The notes under the pieces are model-generated. The model had not been told where the DNA came from. It saw nothing but the letters and a program-made list of their open reading frames with translations, and did not search any database. A stretch of DNA of 43,734 nucleotides. Source: Chitinophaga pinensis (GTDB lineage: Bacteria > Bacteroidota > Bacteroidia > NS11-12g > UBA955). The DNA lies in NCBI GenBank assembly GCA_945863965.1, contig CAMBBZ010000003.1, positions 1-43,734 of the forward strand, read 5' to 3'. Made by a program: the position numbers and the translations under genes. Within the stretch, counting starts at the first letter, position 1. The number at the start of each line of letters is the position of its first letter. Below, one piece after another: positions 35,899 to 43,734 of the stretch.

Positions 35899-37236
35899 TT
35901 ATTTCTTTGAGAAATCTTTCTTTTTGTCTTCAGTTTTAGGCGCATTACTCGCTCTTGTGCGGTTGTTATGATAAAAATCAGGAGGGAAACCACTTAATTG
36001 ACGCCAAATTTCATACCATACAGGAACGGTTTTTAACAACATATAGGCACGTGCACCCACACCGATTTTTAATTGCTCGGGCCATTGTTTTTTATCTACT
36101 GCCATTTTTACCAGAACCCGATAATTTCCGCTGGGTTGCAGCGCATTATCTACGGCATAAATCTCACCGGGGAAAGTTCCATAGGAAAGGTCGGGCCATC
36201 CCGAAAATACCATAGTTGGCCATCCATCAAAAACAAATTGGGCAGGTGCACCAATTTCGATAAGAGGCATATCAATTGGTTTTACAAATAATTCTACGGC
36301 TAAATTAATTTCTGATGGCACGATAGTACACAGGGCTTGTCCCTCACTAACTGCAATCCCAACACCATTAGAAAGTGTTTGAGATACGAGGCCCTTTTGC
36401 GGGGCCTTTACTACATAAAATCCATTTCGTATTTGGTAGTTCGAATGCAGATTCCGCAATTTTGAGACTTCTGTTTCGGTATCCATTTGGGCTGAAATGG
36501 CACTGTACCGTTCGCTTTCTGCTTTTGCAAGTTTTTCGCCGTATTCGGTATCAATGTTTTTAAGTTCAATCCGCGCATTTTCGATGGCATTGGTGGCCAT
36601 GTTCAATTTGGCTTCTTGAATTAATTTTTTGGCTAAAGCTTCTTGGTATTTGACCCTGCGATTTTCAACATCTAAAGGACTTTTAATTTGTTTTAGGCTA
36701 AGAAGACTGTCTCGAATTAATTGTTGTTGGGCAATTTTTAAATTGATATTGGCTGCTTGCGTTTCAGCAAATTCCGAGCTGTATTGAAGTTTTTCCTGTT
36801 GAAGCTTCACGCGTGCTTTTTGGATCGCAAAATCCCGGTTGGCTTCTAGTTGTGTAATTTGTTGATTGATGGCGTTGACTTTAGCAGAATAGCTGAGAAT
36901 TGAGTTTTCTTTAGCTTTTATTTGCGTCGACGTTTGATCAATTAAATCAGGATCTAAATATTCACTTTTTGTTTCTGTTAATACGGCAATGGTGTCGCCC
37001 TCATTCACTTGGTCGCCATCTTTTACATACCATTTTAATATTTGACCGGAAATAACCGTTTGTATCGATTGGGGTCTTTCGCTAGGCCTAAGCGTTGTTA
37101 CCACACCTGTAGTCTGTACATTTTGGGTCCAAGGGAGAAACATGAAAACAATAGTAAAAATGGTCCCAACAATAATCAGACGCCTCGTATAAAAAGCGAC
37201 CCAAGGGCTGTCTTGAAAATGTATTTTATTGATCAT
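35899..37236 (-). CDS. HlyD family membrane-fusion (adaptor) protein
   Basis: This 445-residue protein has one N-terminal membrane helix at about 18-36, then the first half of the lipoyl-like domain (SGQILKWYVKDGDQVNEGDTIAVL), a long coiled-coil hairpin at about 95-270, the second lipoyl half (YVVKAPQKGLVSQTLSNGVGI) and a beta-barrel domain to about 425. It links the inner-membrane transporter to the TolC channel. Its start overlaps the end of the ABC membrane gene by 11 nt and its stop abuts the TolC start, so the three are translated together. Confidence 0.93.
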   Translation of the reverse strand: MINKIHFQDSPWVAFYTRRLIIVGTIFTIVFMFLPWTQNVQTTGVVTTLRPSERPQSIQTVISGQILKWYVKDGDQVNEGDTIAVLTETKSEYLDPDLIDQTSTQIKAKENSILSYSAKVNAINQQITQLEANRDFAIQKARVKLQQEKLQYSSEFAETQAANINLKIAQQQLIRDSLLSLKQIKSPLDVENRRVKYQEALAKKLIQEAKLNMATNAIENARIELKNIDTEYGEKLAKAESERYSAISAQMDTETEVSKLRNLHSNYQIRNGFYVVKAPQKGLVSQTLSNGVGIAVSEGQALCTIVPSEINLAVELFVKPIDMPLIEIGAPAQFVFDGWPTMVFSGWPDLSYGTFPGEIYAVDNALQPSGNYRVLVKMAVDKKQWPEQLKIGVGARAYMLLKTVPVWYEIWRQLSGFPPDFYHNNRTRASNAPKTEDKKKDFSKK

Positions 37237-38191
37237 CGGGTTCGGATTGAATCACGTTAAGTTTTTCTATTGATATTCCACAGTCGTAGAGGTTTTCAAC
37301 GGTAAGAATCAGTTTTTCTACGGCATCTAATAGGGTAATGATTAATATTTCCGCCGCTAAAAATTGTCCTAAACTGATACTCTGTTCTACAAGCAGGTAA
37401 CTTCCAATCACTAGTAAAAACGCGGTAAATACCACCTTCGTAATTACACCAAGCCACGCTTGCCTATAAACCACACCGAAGTGAATAGTACGGCCCTCTG
37501 AGTATTCATTCAAACGGAAATCTAACAAGGGTAACTCATCTTCGTTTTTATTGAGCCACAAGTTTCGCAAAGACAAAGCGGCTTTAAATTTGAAATTTGA
37601 TTCATATCGGGCGGTATCAAATCCGCGCTTCCAAGTCAAACGTAAAACCCAATATATAACGATTACCATAATGAATCCAAAGGCAATGAATAAGGGGTGG
37701 TAAACAGCCAATAGCAATAAACCAAATACAGCTTGAAGTAATTTACTCGTAAAATCCACAAGTAATTTGGAGAGACTCTTTTGAAGGGTTACGATGTCTA
37801 AGAAGTAGGTTGTTCTGGTTTCCCATTGTTCAGTCATTTTAACCCCTTTTTCCTTCAATTCAATAATCCGATCCCTGAATTTAATACTGAAAAACAAAAA
37901 AAGTTTGCGCTGAATAGATTCGGTAATACTTATCTGTGCCATTCGTGTCAAACCCGCTAGTAATACGGCCATAGTTATTAATACCGATAAAAAGAACCAG
38001 CTGGTATTTAATCGACCTGCCATAACGTATCCGATGATGGTTTGGATTCCGAGTGGTAGCGCCAAACTTATAACACCAGAAAAAATAGCATAGATATACA
38101 AGTATTTTATGTTTCGACTCTCAAATTTTATCACATCGAAAATAAGTGATAAGGGAGTACGGTTGCGAATTTGGTTTTGTTTGAAAGGCAT
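37226..38191 (-). CDS. ABC exporter transmembrane domain without ATPase domain
   Basis: This 321-residue protein matches the six-helix membrane half of type I secretion ABC exporters: FESRNIKYLYIYAIFSGVIS, LPLGIQTIIGYVMAG, ITESIQRKLFLFFSIKFRDR, then YFLDIVTLQKSLSKLLVDF, and the end of TM6 ILIITLLDAVEKLILTVENL. It stops at EKLNVIQSEPDDQ, where full-length relatives continue with the nucleotide-binding domain. No Walker A, signature or Walker B motif is present, and the HlyD gene begins inside its last codons, so there is no room for a frameshifted remnant. The ATPase must be supplied in trans, or the protein works without it. A -7 element (TATTTTTG) lies 22 nt upstream of the ATG. Confidence 0.8.
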   Translation of the reverse strand: MPFKQNQIRNRTPLSLIFDVIKFESRNIKYLYIYAIFSGVISLALPLGIQTIIGYVMAGRLNTSWFFLSVLITMAVLLAGLTRMAQISITESIQRKLFLFFSIKFRDRIIELKEKGVKMTEQWETRTTYFLDIVTLQKSLSKLLVDFTSKLLQAVFGLLLLAVYHPLFIAFGFIMVIVIYWVLRLTWKRGFDTARYESNFKFKAALSLRNLWLNKNEDELPLLDFRLNEYSEGRTIHFGVVYRQAWLGVITKVVFTAFLLVIGSYLLVEQSISLGQFLAAEILIITLLDAVEKLILTVENLYDCGISIEKLNVIQSEPDDQ

Positions 38192-38213
38192 ACTCTCATA
38201 ATTATGATTTCTG

Positions 38214-38221
38214 CAAAAATA
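38214..38221 (-). promoter_or_regulatory. -7 promoter element of the export operon
   Basis: TATTTTTG on the minus strand, an exact match, lies just after the stop of the glycosylphosphotransferase gene and predicts a start about 17 nt before the ABC gene ATG. It allows the export genes to be expressed apart from the upstream genes. Confidence 0.5.
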
Positions 38222-38232
38222 GCGAATTGGGT

Positions 38233-39642
38233 TTACTTTCCTCTGCCCTGTATCATAGTTAAGGCCGTGTTGAACATGATTTTGATATCAAGACCTAAGG
38301 ACATATTCTCCAAATAGAATACGTCATACTTCATTCGCTCTATCATTTCGGCAACGCTTTCCGCATAACCGTATTTGATTTGTCCCCAGCTAGTAATTCC
38401 TGGCTTTACACGATGTAAACGCTTGTAAAGTGGTGCTTTATCAATGATTTGGTCTATGAAGAACTGTCTTTCCGGTCTTGGGCCTACCAAACTCATTTGG
38501 CCTAAAAGGACATTGAAAAACTGTGGTAATTCGTCTAATCTTGATTTACGCAAAAAGATTCCGATGCGTGTGCGTCGGTCATCAGATTCGCTGCTGAGTC
38601 GCGGACCCAACGATTCAGCATCGACGAACATACTCCTAAATTTGATGATTTTAAAGGGGATTCCCTTATAACCGATTCGTTCTTGGGTAAAAAATATAGG
38701 TCCTTTGGAATCAAAACGGATTAAAGTGGCGATAATCATAAATAGGGGGATGCAAAAAATCAGAGCCAGTAAAGACAATACAATATCCATTCCGCGTTTA
38801 ACGAATTTTTGCCAATAAGGCATTACTTCAAAGTCAACCTCTGCTAATTTAGCGCCTAAAATATTGTTCATTTTCACCATTCCCATGACCATGTTATACT
38901 CGCTTGGTAGCATTTTAACGTGGACTTCTTGGTTTTGAATGGTATCAATAATTTTGGGCACAACGTGTGATTCAGAATCTTCGTTGGCAATAATTACATC
39001 CTCGATTTTATAATCGTTAATTAATGAAACCAGTTGGTCCCACGAACCGAGTATAGATAAGTTGTTTTTGGTATCTTGCTCTGTAATCTTTACAAGACCT
39101 ACAATTTGAAAGCCCTCATAAACATTTGGATTCTTTAATTCTTCTAGCAGTTGTTCGGCGGTTTCCCCCGTGCCAATTACTAATGTTCGGTAGCCCCAAA
39201 TACGCTTTCGAAATTTACTAATTGTATAAGTAGCGTTGAGCAATCGAAGTATTAAAGTAGTAAAGAAGTGGAATATGAATAGGATGCCGAGTGAGGTATA
39301 ATAATCTTGATAATTCGAAACGCTATCATCCAAGATAAATAAGAAAAACAAGATCAAAACACCAAAGATGGAGCTGAACAAGGTGTTCTCAAGTTCTTTA
39401 AGGCGCGAACGTCGCAAAATGTATTGATAATAGCCCGTCATGGCATAAATAAAAATCCAGAACAAAGGAATAAAGAGTAAACCGAGAAAAAGCTTGATAT
39501 CTTGATTTATAGGAATTTGATATCCGTGCTTTACCGCTTCAATTACATTTTTGCGATATAAGAATAAGGCAAGCCAACTTATCACGGCAGCTAAGAAATC
39601 TGCGGCAATATGCCAAAACAATCTAACGGTAGCCGTACGCAT
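38233..39642 (-). CDS. Polyprenyl glycosylphosphotransferase (WcaJ/WbaP-type sugar transferase)
   Basis: This 469-residue enzyme moves a sugar-1-phosphate to undecaprenyl phosphate, the first step of exopolysaccharide or O-antigen assembly. Four to five membrane helices occupy about 10-130, followed by a Rossmann-like CoA-binding-type domain (LVIGTGETAEQLLEEL). The catalytic C-terminal domain has KRGMDIVLSLLALIFCIPLF as the re-entrant helix, FKIIKFRSM, DELPQFFNVLLGQMSLVGPRP and KPGITSWGQIKYGYAES. Its ATG overlaps the stop of the lipoprotein gene upstream by one base, so the two are coupled. No glycosyltransferases follow, so the rest of the pathway lies elsewhere. Confidence 0.93.
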   Translation of the reverse strand: MRTATVRLFWHIAADFLAAVISWLALFLYRKNVIEAVKHGYQIPINQDIKLFLGLLFIPLFWIFIYAMTGYYQYILRRSRLKELENTLFSSIFGVLILFFLFILDDSVSNYQDYYTSLGILFIFHFFTTLILRLLNATYTISKFRKRIWGYRTLVIGTGETAEQLLEELKNPNVYEGFQIVGLVKITEQDTKNNLSILGSWDQLVSLINDYKIEDVIIANEDSESHVVPKIIDTIQNQEVHVKMLPSEYNMVMGMVKMNNILGAKLAEVDFEVMPYWQKFVKRGMDIVLSLLALIFCIPLFMIIATLIRFDSKGPIFFTQERIGYKGIPFKIIKFRSMFVDAESLGPRLSSESDDRRTRIGIFLRKSRLDELPQFFNVLLGQMSLVGPRPERQFFIDQIIDKAPLYKRLHRVKPGITSWGQIKYGYAESVAEMIERMKYDVFYLENMSLGLDIKIMFNTALTMIQGRGK

Positions 39643-40538
39643 TATTTTAAATAGCTTAAACGCAGGTTGTCAATGAAAAATTCTCTAGAACCTGCATAAT
39701 TCAGCGGTTTGTCGGCACTAAAGAATATTTCGTACTGGGTATTTGCGGGTTGACCTTGAACTTCATAGATTAAATTGAGGTAAAAGCGTTTCCACGTATT
39801 ATTGGTCGGATTAACGGTAACATAGGGGATGTATTCAATTTTGGAGGATCCAAACCGCCTAATAGCAACCAATACCGGCAGAGCTGTGTTGATATCAAAT
39901 TCCAATACCACGTCGCGCCCGTCGGCAGGGAGATTTGAAATTCTCTGGAAATACGCCAAATCCATACTCCGGAAACTGTCAATATTGGTAAATTCGGAAA
40001 CAAAAACCAATGAGGGTTTGGAAAAGCGCATATTTAAATCAAAAGGTCGAAGCTCAATTTGAGTTCGGTCTAACGCGTCTTTTCTAATAGGCACTAACGT
40101 TGAACTGCTATCTTCAAAATCTTCTTGCCATACAATTTCCACGTTGGAACGATAACGAAATACTGGAGACCAGCTGGTTGTTTTTTCTCGTGTAACTTGC
40201 AACGTATCTGTAAGGATTTCTAAACTCTTATAGGGTACAAGGGTTTGCGAATTTCCATTGTTTTTCACAAAGGGAACTATTTGAATCCGCACCAAACCTT
40301 CCGCATCAATAGGGAATTTACAAGGAATTTCAAACGTTCCCACCGTTTGACTGTTAACGTAAACCTGAACGGCTTTAATATCGTGAATAGAATTTCCTTT
40401 AATCGAGGAGGCCTGTACGTGCACGTCTTTTATTTCTATATAGGAAGGAATAAAGGTGGGTTCAACTTTGCACGAAAGGGCCGTAAGCACTAAGTAAAAA
40501 AACGGTATGAATAGGCGTGTGTGACCCAAAGTGGACAT
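39642..40538 (-). CDS. Putative lipoprotein of unknown function
   Basis: This 298-residue protein begins with a lipoprotein signal; the lipobox is ALSC and the mature protein starts CKVEPTF. The rest is rich in beta-strand, with an N-terminal half resembling PEGA-like or Ig-like repeats (IKAVQVYVNSQTVGTFEIP). The C-terminal half looks jelly-roll-like and ends EFFIDNLRLSYLK, a pattern seen in carbohydrate-binding domains. No enzyme motif is seen. Its stop overlaps the glycosylphosphotransferase ATG, which hints at a role in polysaccharide handling at the cell surface. The -7 element TACTTTTG ends 4 nt before its ATG. Confidence 0.8.
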   Translation of the reverse strand: MSTLGHTRLFIPFFYLVLTALSCKVEPTFIPSYIEIKDVHVQASSIKGNSIHDIKAVQVYVNSQTVGTFEIPCKFPIDAEGLVRIQIVPFVKNNGNSQTLVPYKSLEILTDTLQVTREKTTSWSPVFRYRSNVEIVWQEDFEDSSSTLVPIRKDALDRTQIELRPFDLNMRFSKPSLVFVSEFTNIDSFRSMDLAYFQRISNLPADGRDVVLEFDINTALPVLVAIRRFGSSKIEYIPYVTVNPTNNTWKRFYLNLIYEVQGQPANTQYEIFFSADKPLNYAGSREFFIDNLRLSYLK

Positions 40539-40542
40539 ACCA

Positions 40543-40550
40543 CAAAAGTA
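40543..40550 (-). promoter_or_regulatory. -7 promoter element abutting the lipoprotein gene
   Basis: TACTTTTG on the minus strand is an exact TAnnTTTG match with 4 nt before the ATG at 40538, predicting a leaderless transcript for the lipoprotein and sugar transferase genes. Confidence 0.55.
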
Positions 40551-40576
40551 AGGAATCTAATTGATAACCACTTTAT

Positions 40577-41545
40577 CTAGAGTGTTTGATACCTGCGCTT
40601 CACTTTTTCACATACAACTTCAACAATATCAGCTACTTCTAGCAAGTGTGTAAGACTGGTGTTGGGCGTTTGTTGCTTATCGATGTTTTCGATAAAATGT
40701 TGTAGTTCAATTTTGCGGACGTTATAGGGTGAAATATGACGTTCTGTGGTGGTTCTGTTTTGGCTAGAAAGGGTTTCCCCTGGGTAAAACTCCATTTCCA
40801 GCGAAAGTTGATCTGTAGATAAAGAAAGGCGGGATTCGTTTAACTGATTTTCAGCTAAATCAATGAGGAGCATATTTTCTTTTTGATAGACCATAATGCG
40901 ATGAACGTTTTTTTCTATGGCACGACCTACGGAAATATGACAAATAGCGTCGTTATGAAACTCAATATGAATATTCAGCAAATCGGGATCTTCTCCAAAC
41001 AGGAACATGGGTCGTGCCGAAATACTGCGAATGGGTGATTTCATTATCCGTTGTAACAAGTCAAATTCTTCGGAAATATGTTCGAAAATCCACGTATCGA
41101 ATTTGCCACGTTTTGGCACCGAACAATGCTTTTCAACCTTTACAAAACGGGGTTTGTTAATTAATTGCAATGCGGCATTGGCAATCGGCAAACCCTGTAG
41201 GGTATTCCCAAATTGAAAAACGGTCCGACTTTCAATTCGCAATTTTTCAATTTCCTCTACTTCAGCACTCGACCACTCTCTAAAACCATCAATGAAAACA
41301 TGTTTGCCAAAACGGATTAGCTGACGGATAATTTCAAAGTCGAGCTGTTGAACCTGTTTGCCGACGATGAAAATATCCCCTTTTTGAATCAATTCCATCA
41401 TGGCGAAGAAATCTTCGAACAAATCTTTGTTGTTAGAATCATCGGGATCCATAAATCCAACTACGTTAATACCCTTAAAACGTGTCAATTCTGTGGTGTA
41501 TTCTTGTATAGATTGGGAAGACCCCAAAAGGATTACCTTTTTCAT
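40577..41545 (-). CDS. Gfo/Idh/MocA-family oxidoreductase-like protein
   Basis: This 322-residue protein has an N-terminal Rossmann-like domain (MKKVILLGSSQSIQEY, then VVGFMDPDD) and a C-terminal alpha/beta domain typical of the Gfo/Idh/MocA fold (VEKHCSVPKRGKFDTWIFEHISEEFDLLQ). The glycine-rich loop is degenerate: LLGSSQ in place of GxGxxG. The usual EKP motif is also not seen, and GKHVFIDGF stands at that position. It may therefore not be an active dehydrogenase. The start at 41545 is chosen because it opens the Rossmann strand; the 43 residues before it in the open frame have no domain character. It is divergent from pcm. Confidence 0.72.
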   Translation of the reverse strand: MKKVILLGSSQSIQEYTTELTRFKGINVVGFMDPDDSNNKDLFEDFFAMMELIQKGDIFIVGKQVQQLDFEIIRQLIRFGKHVFIDGFREWSSAEVEEIEKLRIESRTVFQFGNTLQGLPIANAALQLINKPRFVKVEKHCSVPKRGKFDTWIFEHISEEFDLLQRIMKSPIRSISARPMFLFGEDPDLLNIHIEFHNDAICHISVGRAIEKNVHRIMVYQKENMLLIDLAENQLNESRLSLSTDQLSLEMEFYPGETLSSQNRTTTERHISPYNVRKIELQHFIENIDKQQTPNTSLTHLLEVADIVEVVCEKVKRRYQTL

Positions 41546-41559
41546 TAATGCAATTGTTC

Positions 41560-41567
41560 TAACTTTG
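41560..41567 (+). promoter_or_regulatory. -7 promoter element of pcm
   Basis: TAACTTTG is an exact match but lies 71 nt before the ATG, with no clear -33 TTG, so this assignment is tentative. Confidence 0.35.
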
Positions 41568-41638
41568 TTGGTAGCAAAAATGCTTCTTTCAAATAAAACT
41601 AAGAGAAACGATTTCGCACAAATTGTGAAGAAGGTATT

Positions 41639-42286
41639 ATGATAGATACAGCCGTACATCAAGGACGTAGACACAAGCTAATTAGAGAATTAGCGGCTAA
41701 AGGCATTGATAATAGTGCGGTTTTGTCTGCCATGATCAAAGTTCCTAGGCATTGGTTCTTCCCCAAAGATTTCGAACAATATGCCTATCGCGATGCGGCT
41801 TTCCCCATAGGGCATGAACAAACTATTTCACAACCATTTACGGTCGCATATCAGTCTCAACTTATTGATATTCAAAAAGGTGAGCGTGTATTAGAAATTG
41901 GAACTGGCAGTGGGTATCAAGCTGCAGTTCTCTTGGAAATGGGAGTCGAATTGTATACTATTGAATACATTAAACCCTTACTGCAAAAAGCAGCTGTTTT
42001 ATTGAAGCCCTACAAAGATCGGGTTCGATTAATACACGGTGATGGCAGTAATGGGGTTTTAAAATACGCGCCTTATGATGCCATAATCGTTACCGCAGGT
42101 GCCCCCACCATACAAAACGAGTTATTAAAACAACTAAAAATAGGAGGGAAGTTGGTTATCCCAGTTGGAAATAGCCGTGAAACTCAGAAAATGCACCGCC
42201 TAACCCGTATGTCGGAGAATAAATTTCATCGGGAAGTTCTTGGACAATTTAAGTTTGTTCCCTTAGTGGGCGAGGGCGGATGGTAA
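41639..42286 (+). CDS. pcm: Protein-L-isoaspartate(D-aspartate) O-methyltransferase
   Basis: This 215-residue SAM-dependent enzyme methylates isoaspartyl residues in damaged proteins so that they can be repaired. The family's motifs are in place: MIKVPRHWFFPKDFEQYAYRD, IGHEQTISQPFTVA, the SAM loop LEIGTGSGYQAAVL at about 86-99, VRLIHGDGSNG, and DAIIVTAGAP. No signal peptide is seen, so it is cytoplasmic. Length is normal. It is divergent from the Gfo/Idh/MocA-like gene and convergent with the aminopeptidase gene. Confidence 0.95.
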   Translation: MIDTAVHQGRRHKLIRELAAKGIDNSAVLSAMIKVPRHWFFPKDFEQYAYRDAAFPIGHEQTISQPFTVAYQSQLIDIQKGERVLEIGTGSGYQAAVLLEMGVELYTIEYIKPLLQKAAVLLKPYKDRVRLIHGDGSNGVLKYAPYDAIIVTAGAPTIQNELLKQLKIGGKLVIPVGNSRETQKMHRLTRMSENKFHREVLGQFKFVPLVGEGGW

Positions 42287-42308
42287 AAAGGACCTACGAA
42301 TAGGTCTT
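42285..42308 (-). terminator. Probable terminator of the aminopeptidase gene
   Basis: On the minus strand an 8-bp stem around GACCTA/TAGGTC with loop TTCG is followed by five T, 58 nt after the gene's stop. It overlaps the last base of the pcm stop codon. Confidence 0.45.
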
Positions 42309-42366
42309 AAAGCCTTTCCTTACAAATCGTGTTACTTCCTTTGGGCGTTATTAGTGGCTCGAAGGA

Positions 42367-43644
42367 TTAACCCATTGCTGCTTCTATTTCTTCGGTTGTT
42401 ATGGGGAAGCCTTCCATCAAATCTATTACAGCGCCATCGTGGAGCCAAAAATCGTTTTCGATTCGAATGCCAATTCCTTCTGCGGGGATGTAGATTCCTG
42501 GTTCTATGGTTAAAACAGAATCTACCGGTATGGGCTCAAATCGGTGCATTACATCGTGCACATCAAGTCCTAAATGGTGGCTGGTTCCGTGCATGAAGTA
42601 TTTTAAATAACTCTTAGGATTGTTCTTAATATCTTCCGATGTAAACAATCCAAGTTGTACTAATTTTTCATTGGTGAATGCGCCTACTTCAGTGTGATAT
42701 TCAGGAAGCAATAACTCAGGTTTTAATATTGATTTCGCAAATTCATGTACCTCTAAAACGGCATCGTAAACTTCTTTTTGACGTTTAGAAAACCGACCAT
42801 TTACCGGAATACACCGGGTACAATCGCCGTTATAATTAGCGTATTCAGCACCAAAATCAAGCAGTAATAAATCACCTTCGTTACAAATTTTATTATTTTC
42901 AATGTAATGCAATACACAAGCGGAACTGCCGCTTGCAATGATTGGATCGAAAGCAAATCCTAAGCTTCGGTTACGAACAAATTCGTGTATGATTTCGGCC
43001 TCAATTTCATACTCCATAACACCGGGTTTTATGAATTTTAATGCACGATAAAGACCTTTTTGTGTAATTTTAATGGCTTCCTTTAATAAATTAATTTCTA
43101 ATGCGGATTTTGACATTCGCAAACGCGATAGAATAGGCGCAATACGGTTAATACCGTGCGCGGGATATCGCTGCTTTAGTTCTTGGGCCATCCAAAGATT
43201 GGCATAGGGCACTTGACTGGTAAATCGATCGTTTTCGTTTAAATTTACGTATAAGTTTTCCGCCATTAAAATTATCGCATGCAGTGTTTGCCACATTTCA
43301 TGGTACCAAAAAACGGATTGTATGCCTGAATTTTCATACACTTGGGAAGGACTTAATCGGGCACCGTCCCAAACAGCTATTTTCTCATTGGTTTCTTTTA
43401 CAAAAATGAATTCTCTGAATTGGGGATCGGGACAATCTGGAAATAAAACCAACAGGGTATCTTCTTGGTCTACGCCACTCAGATAAAACAAATCACTCTG
43501 CTGTCTAAAACTGAAAAATGCATCACCATTTCTCGGGGTTTCCCAATTGCTATGAAAGAAAGCCATGCTGCCGCTGGGTATTTTTTCGGCAAGTTTTTTA
43601 CGATTTTCGACAAATAATTCCTGTGGAATGCGATTGTATTTCAT
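42367..43644 (-). CDS. Xaa-Pro aminopeptidase (aminopeptidase P, M24B family)
   Basis: This 425-residue metallopeptidase removes N-terminal residues next to proline. The N-terminal domain (FSFRQQSDLFYLSGVDQEDTL) is typical of aminopeptidase P. The pita-bread catalytic domain shows all five metal ligands: Asp in LLLLDFGAEY, Asp in NGDCTR, His in HGTSHHLGLDVHD, Glu in LTIEPGIYI, and Glu in GIRIENDF. It lacks a signal peptide, so it acts in the cytosol. Length fits E. coli PepP-type enzymes. An exact -7 element lies upstream. Confidence 0.94.
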   Translation of the reverse strand: MKYNRIPQELFVENRKKLAEKIPSGSMAFFHSNWETPRNGDAFFSFRQQSDLFYLSGVDQEDTLLVLFPDCPDPQFREFIFVKETNEKIAVWDGARLSPSQVYENSGIQSVFWYHEMWQTLHAIILMAENLYVNLNENDRFTSQVPYANLWMAQELKQRYPAHGINRIAPILSRLRMSKSALEINLLKEAIKITQKGLYRALKFIKPGVMEYEIEAEIIHEFVRNRSLGFAFDPIIASGSSACVLHYIENNKICNEGDLLLLDFGAEYANYNGDCTRCIPVNGRFSKRQKEVYDAVLEVHEFAKSILKPELLLPEYHTEVGAFTNEKLVQLGLFTSEDIKNNPKSYLKYFMHGTSHHLGLDVHDVMHRFEPIPVDSVLTIEPGIYIPAEGIGIRIENDFWLHDGAVIDLMEGFPITTEEIEAAMG

Positions 43645-43666
43645 GGTTGTGTCAGTTTTTCTTATA

Positions 43667-43674
43667 CAAAAATA
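43667..43674 (-). promoter_or_regulatory. -7 promoter element of the aminopeptidase gene
   Basis: TATTTTTG on the minus strand is an exact TAnnTTTG match 22 nt before the ATG at 43644. The last 60 bp of the window hold no other feature that I can support. Confidence 0.5.
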
Positions 43675-43734
43675 GGTATCTCCTAATATATTATCGGGTG
43701 TGGTTTGTCATTATTTTGATGTATTCCATTAATT

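Noticed and set aside
37226-37240. Frameshift as the cause of the missing ABC ATPase domain
   Set aside because: The HlyD gene begins within the last codons and fills the following DNA, and no Walker motif is found in any frame there.

Overview
The window comes from a gliding or type IX-secreting member of the Bacteroidota, probably order Flavobacteriales. The evidence is a gldJ-porP/sprF-porU-porV locus, -7 promoter elements of the TAnnTTTG type, weak or absent Shine-Dalgarno sequences, and many Bacteroidota-type envelope proteins (DUF2147, DUF4920, DUF1343/NamZ). It reads as ordinary chromosome: gyrB, gatB, rnpB, two tRNAs, acyl-CoA carboxylase genes and pcm are present. There is no integrase, transposase, phage gene or CRISPR array.

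Layout: 1-99 is the tail of an acetyltransferase-like gene, then tRNA-Lys. 426-5062 holds a PLP enzyme with a Tat-like leader, an AAA ATPase with a DUF4143 tail, and a DUF2130 protein. 5139-7253 is a minus-strand operon of three exported proteins, and 7324-8121 is a YdcF-family gene. 8221-16598 is a tightly packed minus-strand operon headed by gatB. It continues with an amino-acid adenylating enzyme, a GNAT, an acyl carrier protein, two exported SGNH hydrolases (one with two LysM domains) and an MBOAT acyltransferase. These are the parts of a D-alanylation (dlt)-like machine that loads a carrier in the cytosol, passes the acyl group through the membrane and transfers it outside. rnpB and tRNA-Gly follow at 16665-17180. 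A diverged 79-bp tandem repeat lies next to gldJ.

17509-25244 is the type IX secretion locus: gldJ and porP/sprF on minus, porU and porV on plus. 25422-28822 encodes the three parts of a biotin-dependent acyl-CoA carboxylase. 28886-32272 holds small exported proteins, a NamZ-like muramidase and a LolC/E-type permease with a probable TTG start. 32322-34274 is gyrB. 34375-41545 is a minus-strand envelope block. It contains TolC, HlyD and an ABC exporter membrane domain without its ATPase, followed by a polyprenyl glycosylphosphotransferase, a lipoprotein and a Gfo/Idh/MocA-like protein. pcm and an Xaa-Pro aminopeptidase end the window.

The observations most worth following are the dlt-like operon in a lineage without teichoic acids, the ATPase-less ABC exporter, and four genes whose -7 element ends exactly 4 nt before the ATG, which predicts leaderless mRNAs.
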